Assembly (NCBI GenBank): GCA_014871385.1
Contig: CM026430.1
Location: 5,125,040-5,189,039 of the forward strand
Length of the DNA stretch: 64,000 nucleotides
From: Ceratodon purpureus
Taxonomy: Eukaryota > Streptophyta > Bryopsida > Pseudoditrichales > Ditrichaceae
Direction of reading: 5' to 3'
Positions 45,901-56,207 of this stretch are shown here, piece after piece. Position 1 is the stretch's first letter. The number at the start of each line of letters is the position of its first letter. Made by a program: the position numbers and the translations under genes. Below the pieces are notes generated by a model. That model saw only the letters and a list, made by a program, of their open reading frames with translations, searched no databases and was not told where the DNA came from.

Positions 45901-48288
45901 TTGGGTTTACTCCAATGCAACCTCAACACATCCATCCTCTGCCAACGCCATGATTCCCTGCAATTCCAAACGTGCTTGTATTGGTTGTACCAAATTTTGA
46001 TATATGTCCCTCTAGTTCACCACTCATCCCCCCACACTCACAACCTCGTCCCCCCCCTCCAAACCTTTGAAACCGAAATTGCCTGGCTCCTACTCCGATA
46101 TAAACCTCTCTCTTCTTCCAACAAACCCCATACACCCTACCACCACACCCTCCCCGCCCCCCTGCTACATTCCCTTAGTACTAGTTATAACATTACCCAC
46201 TCATACTTCTCATCCCCCCTCACGTGCTCCCCCTCTCTCACTCACTTCTACTCTCCATATCCCCGGGACCGCATCTTTGGTGCCAAAGGCACCGCTTTTC
46301 AACATAAATGGCATGGCATTGGATATGCTCACCCCCCTACAGAAGAACTTGCCCACCAAGCACTCCACTGGGCCCGACTAGCTGCACATGCTGACCCCCT
46401 CTCCGTTACCATCCTCACCCTCCCTGACCCTAATTGGTTCCACAACATTACTCCCCATCTTGGCCCCTTCCCCGACACCCATGTCATCACTCACTTTGCT
46501 GCCGATACTATTACTTATGACGAACCCACACTCCCCACCTCACATAAACCTTCCCCAGAACCCCTCGCCATCCGTATACTCTGTGTTCACCATCAAAATC
46601 ACCCCTCCTACCTCCCTATTTCAACTGACCCTCTCCAACTCATCATCGATAACCTCGGAATCCCCCACGCCTTCACACAACCCGCCCCGCACACCCCACC
46701 CCGCACCTCTGTTAACAAAAACCGCAAATGGACCAAACTCCTCTATCCTCCAACTTACTCCCCACTATCTCCCCCGCCTCCCTTTCCCACCTTCTCCTCC
46801 ACCCCACAACTCCGCTACCCACCCCAACACAACTACTACACCGATGGCTCATTTATCCCTCCTAGAAAACACCCTGATGGCTTCTGGATCCGCGAAAAAG
46901 CTGGCTACGGCATATATCATGCCACCAACACTGCCATCCGTATATCAAAACGCCTCCCAGGCTTACAAACTAGTTTTCGAGCAGAACTTATGGCCATCCA
47001 CCAAACTCTCAAAATCCTCATTACAACCACCCCCCAGGAACCCGCACATATATTCACAGATTGCCTCAACTGTCTCTACCTCTTAAATTCCCAAATCCAA
47101 CATCCTACTCTCCATCGCAACCATCCAGACCAAACCATCCTCATCTCCATGATTGATCTGCTCCTCCTTCGCACCCAACCAACATCCTTCCACAAAGTTA
47201 AAGCACATATTAACATCTCTGGCAACGAATACGCAGATAAACTCGCCAAACGTGGCACCAAAAAGATCTATAAATTTGCCTCCAAACCTCACCATTTTGC
47301 CCACACTACCCCATTTTACTTCCAAAAAGACTCCTGGCCAGGCCCAGGCCATAGACCCGATAAAGGCCCAGTCCGTTGTCTTTCCACCTATCTTACCAAA
47401 CAAGACCAAAACACAACCCTCGCAACTCTAGCTCAACGCTTCCCCAATATTTATAAATGGACCATGAACCCTTCCCTTGACAATATCCTCTCCAACGACT
47501 TCTGGACCAACCCCGCCATCACTGACTCCCAAAAAACCACCATCCTTAAATTCCGCACTGGACAATACATGGGTAATGCCCGAAAACAACTCTTCTTTGG
47601 TATCACTAGATTCCCCTCCCTCACCTGTCCCCTCTGTCACTCCCCAGATGCTGACACATGGCTCCATGTACTCCTCAAATGCACTCATCACCATATACAT
47701 GCCCTCCGAATCAAACGCCACAACAAAGCAGTCTGGGCAATCCGCAACCTCCTTCTCTCCAATACAGCCTCCCGCTCTTACACTCTCATGAATGCTGGCA
47801 CATTCAACAACTCTAAACCAGACAATACAGTCCCCCCTTGGCTTCTACCCTGCACTTGCCTCAACAGTCGCTGCTCCTGCAATGCCCGTCTCAAGCCAGA
47901 CTTACTTTATATTAAAGGTCTTCCATACCAACACACCCCCCCCTCTCAACCCTCGCCCACCTTAACAATACAATTCATCGAATTCACATACACTAACGAC
48001 CGCTTCTCCCAACAATCCATCACGAACAAAATTCACAAATACCAACCCCTCCTAAATGACATCATCTCCCGCGGATGGTCAGTTGAGCCCCTCCTTGTCA
48101 TCACCGCGGGGGCCCGCGGTACCACGCATGCCCCCTCCAAGGCCTCTCTTCACACCAAATTCAACATTCCAGAACTCCCCATTTCCCGCACTTTCAAAGA
48201 CATCAATACTATCGCTATACACCATGCCGCCTCTATCCTTCTCCACAAACGTCGACTAGAAAATAACCAACCCATCCCCAATGACTAG
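45901..48288 (+). CDS. Retroelement ORF: methyltransferase-like, RNase H, Cys/His cluster, restriction-like endonuclease regions
   Basis: 795 aa as an open frame. The first codon is TTG after a stop, so the true start is unknown. Residues about 123-180 (DRIFGAKGTAF, then AHPPTEEL at 143-150, then PLSVTILTLPD) recall PCIF1/Dam-type adenine methyltransferases, with HPPT where NPPF/Y is usual. Residues 310-455 are type I RNase H with D315 (YYTDGS), E362 (RAELMAI), D387 (IFTDCLN) and D446 (NEYADKLAK). A Cys/His cluster follows at 576-600 (CPLCHSPDADTW, then KCTHHH). The C-terminus (D667 in LKPDLLYI, E694 in IEFTYT, then a K/Y-rich helix and GARG) resembles the restriction-like endonuclease of R2-type LINEs. 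RNase H is firm. The first and last assignments are inference from motifs. The frame is intact over 2.4 kb. Confidence 0.75.
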   Translation: MGLLQCNLNTSILCQRHDSLQFQTCLYWLYQILIYVPLVHHSSPHTHNLVPPLQTFETEIAWLLLRYKPLSSSNKPHTPYHHTLPAPLLHSLSTSYNITHSYFSSPLTCSPSLTHFYSPYPRDRIFGAKGTAFQHKWHGIGYAHPPTEELAHQALHWARLAAHADPLSVTILTLPDPNWFHNITPHLGPFPDTHVITHFAADTITYDEPTLPTSHKPSPEPLAIRILCVHHQNHPSYLPISTDPLQLIIDNLGIPHAFTQPAPHTPPRTSVNKNRKWTKLLYPPTYSPLSPPPPFPTFSSTPQLRYPPQHNYYTDGSFIPPRKHPDGFWIREKAGYGIYHATNTAIRISKRLPGLQTSFRAELMAIHQTLKILITTTPQEPAHIFTDCLNCLYLLNSQIQHPTLHRNHPDQTILISMIDLLLLRTQPTSFHKVKAHINISGNEYADKLAKRGTKKIYKFASKPHHFAHTTPFYFQKDSWPGPGHRPDKGPVRCLSTYLTKQDQNTTLATLAQRFPNIYKWTMNPSLDNILSNDFWTNPAITDSQKTTILKFRTGQYMGNARKQLFFGITRFPSLTCPLCHSPDADTWLHVLLKCTHHHIHALRIKRHNKAVWAIRNLLLSNTASRSYTLMNAGTFNNSKPDNTVPPWLLPCTCLNSRCSCNARLKPDLLYIKGLPYQHTPPSQPSPTLTIQFIEFTYTNDRFSQQSITNKIHKYQPLLNDIISRGWSVEPLLVITAGARGTTHAPSKASLHTKFNIPELPISRTFKDINTIAIHHAASILLHKRRLENNQPIPND

Positions 48289-48520
48289 TTACTTTTTATG
48301 ATTGCCTCTAGTTTTAGTTCTTAGTTCTTAGTTTCCAGTTCTTCCTTGTTCCAGCGCGTTATTAATCGGTTACTGTAGTGTCTATTCCCGAAAGGGGTGA
48401 GTAGTTTGGTATTAGTGGCCCTCTGTCTGGTGGGCATTGGTTCGCTAACCATACGAACAGACGCTGTATTCACGCCGGCCCTATTTGGGGTCCGGAGTTT
48501 TTATCTATCTATCCCTCTAG
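45901..48520 (+). mobile_element. 5'-truncated non-LTR-like retroelement fragment
   Basis: It carries one long ORF (45901-48288). A 3' region of about 230 bp follows, ending in TTTTTATCTATCTATC, a short tandem tail of the kind seen at non-LTR element ends. No LTRs or terminal inverted repeats were found. The left boundary is uncertain. Reverse transcriptase is absent, so either the copy is 5' truncated or it is an unusual element. The coding strand is strikingly C-rich and G-poor, unlike host genes in the window. Confidence 0.7.
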
Positions 48521-48841
48521 TTTGTTTCTAGAGATTTAACTGAGTTGAGAAGACTCTCCCTTGGTTTTAAGTTATGTGGTTGAAATGGGTGATGATGCAC
48601 TTTTACGATACCAAGCTCGTCGGCTCGCTCTCTCTATCTATCTCTCTCTCTCTCTCTCGGAAGGCCAACAACTCAGCATCGAAGCTAAGTGATCCAGTTC
48701 ACCACATCCGCACTCCGGAAGTCAGAAGAGGGCACTCCAATCCGCATGGGAGCCACACGACAAGAGGCCGAGGCCATGATCTGGTTCCAATTCCGTCTCA
48801 TGTGAAACAAACAAGCCTTTGGGTGAGGGAGAGAGATTACG
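48521..48841. other. Leader region of the ABC transporter gene
   Basis: Promoter/5' UTR interval between the retroelement tail and the ABC gene. It includes a CTCTCTATCTAT / (CT)n microsatellite at 48627-48658. No gene is supported. Confidence 0.55.
48627..48658. repeat. (CT)n/(CTAT)n microsatellite
   Basis: CTCTCTCTATCTATCTCTCT-type tract about 190 bp upstream of the ABC transporter start codon. Confidence 0.9.
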
Positions 48842-51800
48842 ATGAGTGTTGCGAGTTGCAGCCGAGAATTTATCAGCTCGCTTGTGTCGTTTAGGGAATT
48901 TCATGAGGGTACATGGCGTCGTCGTGGGTTCTGTGCTTCGTCGCAGGTGTCGTTGTCCAGGGGATGGGTGGAGGGGGCAGATGGGCGGTTGAGGTTGAGG
49001 CGCCATGGTTTGCGAGCGTCTCGAATTTTGGGCTCGCGCGGTGCCCAACGGAAGCGGGGTATTCTTAGAGGGAGGCTTTCGGATTCCGAAGCGACTGAGG
49101 ATGCTGCTGAGAATGGGAGTTTGGGCGAGCCGGAGAGTGGTGGTGGTTTGGGGGATGATCCTTCTGAAGCTGCATTCCGTCGTGGTGATGATGCCGTTCC
49201 GTCGACTTCTGCAAACCCGGTGTCTGATGGCTGCATTGCGGATTTTTTGCCTCTTTCTGAGCAAAAGGTTTATTTTTATTTTTTTCCTTCAGAACTGGGT
49301 TGGAGGTTTTTTATGTTGGTTATCTTCTTTGCGCATTGGAAGGTTGAGAGCTGTATCTTCGAGATTGAGCCTCTGTCAGTGGCATGCGAGAGAAGAATGT
49401 TTGCAAACTGGTATAATTCGAGACGCAAATGTTTACATTGAATGATTCGCGCACGAGTGTGGGGACTGCTAAGTTTTGGAGTGTTCTACACTTTTTTGTG
49501 TCTGATCACCAGAGTGCTATTAGAGATTGCAACATTTAGACCATTCTCCCTATCCGGATAAGCCAGACCTCATTAGCTATGCATTTTCGTGTGCCGTTGT
49601 TTTGCAGAGGCAAGGTTCAGATTTGCCTACACTCCTCCGAAGATTTTGGAAGGTGGCAGCCCCATATTGGAGCTCAGACGACAAAGTGAAGGCACGCTTC
49701 TGGTTGGCTGGAGTCTTTGCACTTACTCTGGCTACCACAGGCATTAGTGTAGGCTTCAATTTTCTGGGACGAGACTTCTACAATGCGCTTGCGAGTGAGT
49801 AACTTATGCCAACTTTGATTTTGTTAAAATCTTAAGAATTGCACTAAATTCATGCTGGCAAGTCAAATATACTTATCTGGAAACTACTATGAGTGAAAAT
49901 TCTGTGGGCTTTCTTCACTATTGATTAGGGTTTGTACCCACGTATTATGCATGTATCTATTTAATTCTAGAAGTTTTCACTGAAAGACTTCTTGTATTTG
50001 GACTGATTATTTACTGCAGGCAAGGATCAGGAGCAATTCTACAACCAACTTATAAAATATTTTGCAGCGTTTATCGGAGGCATACCAGTAAGCACTTGGA
50101 CTTGCACCATTTAATATTCCCTTGATGTGTAGCCGAGTGCTTATAGGAGAAGCTTTGATTTGATTTGCTTCAGATCTTGAGTTTTGGCTTTTAGAAGACA
50201 GTTAAAATAAAGTGAGATTTCGCGAGCATTAAATATATCGTCGTAGACAAGTTCGCTGATATTTGTTCTGCTCAATCTTTGAGGTTATGAATCTGTACTT
50301 GTGGGTTCCCCTGAAAATGTGGATCTGACCTTGTAGGTCTTTGTTCTCCGAGATTATTTCAGAGACACACTAGCTCTCAGATGGCGTGGGTGGATGACAA
50401 CGCAATACCTGGACAAGTATTTTGAGAACCGAACATTTTACAATATCCAATCTCAGTCAATGATTGATAATCCCGATCAACGTATTGTTGACGATTTAAA
50501 TAATTTTTCTGGGAGTGCTCTGGGCTTTGCTTTAGCTCTATTTAATGCGACCATCAACCTGATATCCTTCAGCGGAATTCTCTATGGGATATATCCGCCA
50601 TTGTTCTTTGTTCTCCTAGTTTATTCAATAGGAGGGACTGCCATAAGCGTGTTATTAGGCAAGGTGAGTGCTTATTCTCCCTTCTTTGTTTCTCGATGGT
50701 CACAGCTTTTGTTATAACCTTGGGATACCACTTGATGATTTCATTTGAAACTCTTTTTGGCATGTCGTTGCTGTGACTAGGATAACGACATGGGATTTGT
50801 TTTGCAGAACTTGGTAGGTCTTAACTTTATGCAAGAAAAGAAGGAAGCAGATTTTCGATATGGACTAGTCCGCGTTCGTGAGAATGCAGAATCAATAGCT
50901 TTCTATGGAGGCGAGGCCAGCGAGATACAACTTCTGCTCCAGCGATTTAAGCAGTCCTTTGACAATTACACTGTATGTTATTATCTTCGTAGACTTTAAT
51001 CTGTAGAGTTTCAGCTTTTATAGACGTTTATGAGATGAAGGGGTATTTAAAGTGGAGTTTTTCTGTATTTGGTATGGCGTATTTGTGGCCTGATCGCAGT
51101 ATGTGAAACTTGCCAGATTTTCTTATTCCGACCTGCTTTTCGGAAGAGAGATATGGAGTTTACACTTCTGAGCCAAATTTTTAGGGTTGTTCATTTTCTT
51201 ATGTATCTTGTGCGTGTGGGTGGCAGCAACTACTCATTGCGTCAAGAAATCTGGATTTTTTTACGAGCTTCTACCGTTATCTCATTCAACTATTGCCAGC
51301 AGCCGTAGTGGCACCTTTATACTTTGCAGGAAAAATAGAGTTTGGTGTAATTAATCAATCGTTCTCGGCTTTTAACAATGTTCTAAGCGACTTCTCTATC
51401 ATCGTCTACCAATTCCAGTCACTTAGTGCTTTCTCTGCCGTGGTGGACCGGCTGGGTAAGTTTTCTAGACAGAATTTTTTACCTTCATGTTTCGGGGATA
51501 ATTCTTTCTTATGTACACCTTGCTTGAATGTTTTTTGGTTGTTTGATTTGGCACTTTGGCTCTCTAACACCTGTGATAAAAACAATTCAGGGGAATTTAC
51601 TGATATTTTGGATGAGCAGAACGCTCTCTCGCAAGTTGCATTCCAAAATGGAGGGCTACCAACTGATCAACTTGAACCCGATGGAATTGTTGCTAGTTTG
51701 ACCTTAGCGTCTACAGCAAAGTCACGTATAAGTCTAGTCGACGTCGAAGTATCGAGTAGTGCATCGCATCCTCTTCTCGCACTTGAGAATGTAACCTTGT

Positions 51801-53834
51801 ATACCCCTCAATACTCTATGTCACTCTTCAAGGAGCTTTCTTTGGTCGTGAATAAAGGAGAGAACTTGCTGGTGATCATCTCTATCTCTTCTCCCTTTTG
51901 ACTTTGAGCAAGCAATGCTGGTTGGATGTGCTTTGATAATTAAGTATGGTATGGTTGTTAATTTTGCTTGCATATGTACATACATATTGAAGTCACGGGG
52001 CCGGGAACACTGAGTGACATGGTTGTTTTAAGTGACTGAACTCAGCTAAAATTATTCGCAGCCGCAAGGACCCTGTGTTAAGGTTTATAAGCGTGATTAA
52101 GTAGCCTGTAACTCTTGAGCGATCACTTTGTGTGACAGATTATGGGCGCGAGTGGGAGTGGTAAGACATCCTTATTAAGAGCCATTGCTGGGCTTTGGAG
52201 ATCGGGTTCCGGCGCAATCAAGAGATATGTGAAAAATAGCGTGGAGGGAGGAGAAGAGAACAATCGAGAAGGCGGCGCTAGTCAGATACGGAATGAAGAA
52301 GTCGTCGAGGTAATAAACTTGCAAATTATCAGGTTTAATGGTTTTATTCTGTGACCATATATATTTGAGGGCTGTTTTCTATCAGGCAAGTTGTAGATAA
52401 TATTGACATCAAGTGTTGGAGAGATTATTCACTTTGAAATGAATCTATTATCCTCTTAATTGTTTGAGTCATTTCAAACGATGAAGAGGAATGTAAAAAT
52501 TCCGTGACTGAACGGGTGCACCTATTTCCGACATAGCGTTGTTGTAAAATTGAAATTTTATTACTAACCGTGCATTCATAGGTTTTTCTCATTCAATATT
52601 CCGCGCGTCTACTTCATTTGATGCTATGCGGACCAGACGACCTTTTGGATGCCCTGTCTCCACCAAACTTGTTCCATTCTGCTTGTCTGTATATGACATT
52701 GTAGTCTGGAACCATTGTCACGTTCAATAATTATCATCTAGCAACTCTTTTTGGAATCTAACAAGTCTGCCAAGATCCCTACTTTTTTATTTTCGTCTTC
52801 TAGTTCATTGAAGCTAGGATGTCTTCTTCTCGTTTCTTGTGGCATTTCAGAGCGGAGGAGTCCAAGACAAGATCAATGGTGCCTTATTGCAAGATCCTGA
52901 GAGTATGGGAAGCGGTGAGGTGTTTTTCTTGCCGCAGCGGCCGTATATGGTTCTTGGTACACTCCGTCAGCAGCTGCTGTACCCAAGGTGGAGCGAGGAA
53001 GAAGCCAGCACAGATACCTCCAATGGTGAATTTCAGTCCGTGCTTGACATAGAGCATCGATCAGCAACAATTTGATAGGCCTAGCCGTATGACACCTCAT
53101 AATACGCATTTAGACTTTATTGAACTAGAATAGAGCGGGAGGAGTCTTTGATTGTTACACAGCTGTAGGAAAATTACTCTTAATACTAGGTCCTGTAGAT
53201 GTACTTACTAATATTACATGTCTGTTTTGTACAGGTTCTTTGCCCTTTATTTCGAAACAGAATCATATCAAGTCGAAAGCAGTGCAGGGGCTACCTCCAA
53301 ATGATGATCAGCTTGTTCAAGTGTTAGAGCGTGTTCGTTTAGGACACTTGATGGACCGCTGCGATGGTCTGGACTCGAACGTGGAATGGGCTAGTGTCCT
53401 GTCTCTCGGAGAGCAACAGCGCCTCGCATTTGCACGCCTTCTACTGTCTCGGCCTCAGTTGGCTCTTATGGATGAATCAACCAGTGCGTTGGACGAAAGT
53501 AATGAGGTAAAATGCACTCCTCTTTTTCTAGGAACCTTCAATTTGCCAGGAATATTATGTGCCATGGCTCCTACGACGGGAGTTTGATAGCTTTGGCCTA
53601 CGAGCTGGAGCTTTCGTCTCTTTTAACATGGATTAATGTATTAATGTGCAGGTAAGTATGTATACGGCACTACAGGAATCTGGTGTTACATTCATCAGTG
53701 TAGGACATCGGAGCAGCCTTCGACGTTTCCATAAAATCATTTTACAGTTTGAAGAAGCGAAAGGAAGCAGTGGCACTACTTGGACACTTTCAAGACTTAC
53801 AGAAGCTGATTCTCCGGCCAGAAGAACAGGGTGA
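48842..53834 (+). CDS. ABCD2: ABCD2-like half ABC transporter, probably plastid
   Basis: Eleven exons: join(48842..49267, 49608..49794, 50020..50087, 50337..50663, 50808..50972, 51227..51455, 51591..51871, 52139..52309, 52851..53025, 53235..53506, 53652..53834), 827 aa, frame kept throughout. Exon 1 encodes a 142-aa Arg/Ser-rich region consistent with a transit peptide. Exons 2-6 encode a transmembrane domain of the ABC_membrane_2 type (FWKVAAPYWSSDDKVKARFW, RWRGWMTTQYLDKYFENRTF). The nucleotide-binding domain has Walker A GASGSGKTS (exon 8), signature LSLGEQQR, Walker B LALMDES (exon 10) and the switch histidine in ISVGHR (exon 11). This is the group of cyanobacterial SbmA-like and plant ABCD2 proteins, half transporters that dimerise. 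The substrate is not established. The first donor (AAG|GTTTAT) is weak; the others are standard. The family symbol is by resemblance. Confidence 0.9.
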
Positions 53835-53864
53835 TAGGCTTCGCTCGTATCTATTCTACACGGT

Positions 53865-53891
53865 ATTCTTAGAACCTCAGGTTCTAAGAAT
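53865..53891. other. Perfect 13-bp palindrome in the ABC gene 3' UTR
   Basis: ATTCTTAGAACCT at 53865-53877 and its exact inverted copy at 53879-53891 are separated by one base. It lies 30 bp after the stop codon. It would form a hairpin in the mRNA, possibly affecting stability or 3' processing. Confidence 0.85.
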
Positions 53892-54410
53892 AGTCCATAT
53901 GTATATTGCAGGGGTTGCAGATATGTAGGTGCTTCAGCTTCTCAAGCTCCGCAAACCAGTAGTATGGCGGAGCACTGTAATCGTACCAAAAGACACACTA
54001 GTATCAAAGTCTAGTTGATAATCTTTGCCATGTCAACTCTACTTAGTTGTCAATGTCACCATGTCTATTAGTAGCCACATGTTCAGGGAATGATTAGTCT
54101 AAACAGGACCGGTGCAAACTTCTTCGACGATAGTAGTATCTCTGACCAATGATAACAATGCAATTGCTGATCAAAGTTATGTCCTTTTACTCATATATGT
54201 GAAGGGAAGAATGAACTTCGACCGGTATAATCCTCGTCCACAGAAGTCTCTCCATTCAATGACTACATTGCAAGGTATTCAAACCGGTACTTTGTGAGCC
54301 CATCCGTACTCAACGGCGAGGTTACCTCGGTGTTTACCGTGGCCTATCATAGAAAAAGGAAATTTAAGATAGGGCTAGTGACCAACGCAAAAACCTTATC
54401 TTTTTTTTGC

Positions 54411-54470
54411 CTACCGTAGGTTCAATTCCTGTGTGAAAGTTCCTATTGGAAGAGGGATTTGAACCCCGTG
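54411..54470. other. Opposed tRNA T-arm-like motifs
   Basis: TAGGTTCAATTCCTG on the plus strand (about 54417-54431) and GGGGTTCAAATCCCTC on the minus strand (about 54451-54466) each look like a tRNA T arm or pol III B box. I could not fold a full tRNA from either. They may be remnants of tRNA-derived SINE-like sequence, or coincidence. Confidence 0.3.
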
Positions 54471-56207
54471 GCTACCTTGTGGAAGTTTCTATTTTCCGCG
54501 GTTAGAAGAATTAAACTACCATGTGATTCACAAAGAGCACCGAGAGAAGTGGAGAGCTCTCACGGATTAAAGTTAGAAATCGTGTAGAGTGTGTCCCCGC
54601 TTTATATACTCGGACTCACAGTTTAAGTGCTCTTCAAAGCGTGGCAATGTGTTTGACAGGTCTTGGAGACCTCAACATTAAACCTTGTGCAAACCAAATG
54701 GTAACCTTCTTGCTCAAAGCAAAATAAGTCTTTGACGCAGAAAGTTGCGAGTAGTATATCAACGCCGTTGTCATCATTGAAGCCCTACGGAAGTTCAAGG
54801 TATTAAGCTCTAAACATCATAATATGCCTATGGATAGAAGATGGTGTATTTTGGTTGTATTTGATGAACATGAATTAAGATTAATGCAATTCTAATGGAT
54901 CACAAGGACTCCGATTTAGAGCTTCTTGTTAGTAGAAAATACCAAGTATATTCATGTATATCTATTATCCCCATGGACTCTTTAGAGATTATTTTTCAAA
55001 AATTTAGAATTAAGTTTTGTCAATCCTCAATTCATTTCCTATTTTTTTTCAAAATCTGAATTCAATTCCAAGGCGAATACAATATTGTCAACGTTCGTAG
55101 TCCACATGAACGCCACTAATAACCTATAGTATCCATTCACTGAAATTTAGTAGGTTAGTTACCTCTATAATGATCTGAAGCTTATTTTTCAAAAGATAAT
55201 TTGAATTAGCTATATTGATAATATCTAATATCACTAGTGAAGGACAAAGCAATGCACAACGATTAGAAAACTTCTCACTCTCCAAAGACTTCGATGCTGT
55301 TGTTGCAGATCATTCCATCAAACTCAGAAAACAGTATCCACTTCCAGGGAGAGTCAATGACTACGTTGCGACATCAACAAGATCGGTGAAACACAAAGCG
55401 TACCAATAAACACAGACTGCAAGAGAATCTAAGAGCTGATCGTATTGCCAAATCAGGCACGGGATCCTGCACTAACTTCATTTAACTTACCACATTGTTT
55501 CAATTCCTAATACAAACATTGAGGCAAGCTTCAAAGCTGTGCACATACCTCTAGACTACATACACCACAACAGACGCTGCTCTTGAATGCGAAGAAAACT
55601 GTATTCTCCACACAGAAATCCGGTACATAAAAGAATAATGTCAAAATTTATATATTCGTTTCGGACTTGTGTTGTTGAAATCCGAAAGGTCGGTCATAGC
55701 TGCGCCCTTGGAAATTGCTGGAGCTCTCACAAGAAATTGAGAGCCGCTTGACTGATCAAAACTTATATCGGACTGGCATTTGCTTGCCAATTTCTTTTCG
55801 TGCACCTGTTATGTAGGCCTGGTAATGGCCAGAAAATCTTACTTAGCGCCAATGAAAGCATACTCTGAACTGGTTTAAGTGAAGATTAATTTCAGCAAAC
55901 GACAAGTTTGTATCAACTTACCATATTTCTCATGGCATTCTCGTCAAACTCCCAGGTGGCCGCCGCTTCTCCTCAAGCTTTCACACTCAAGAGACCAATT
56001 GTTATGGTTATCATGAACACTATCGCCACCTTCAAAGCTCCTACCTGACGAGCTCAACGTGGATGCGCAGAACAGTATTGCACCTAAGCTCAATTACCGC
56101 TTCCGGTCTGTAGACAACCATAACACAGGAAGCACAACGCATCCGAAGTGGAGATCTTCCATATGCCAATACCATTTGACTTGCACTTTATTACCCAACA
56201 GCACTCC

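Larger units (their letters stand above)
53835..56207. other. Intergenic region between the ABC and SCAPER-like genes
   Basis: It holds the 3' UTR of the ABC gene with a 27-nt palindrome, two tRNA T-arm-like motifs near 54411-54470, AT-rich sequence, and the 3' UTR of the minus-strand SCAPER-like gene. No protein-coding gene is supported. Confidence 0.55.

Noticed and set aside
46388-47086. 232-aa Pro/Ser-rich frame overlapping the retroelement ORF
   Set aside because: It is an alternative register of the C-rich coding strand. The main frame holds the RNase H motifs.
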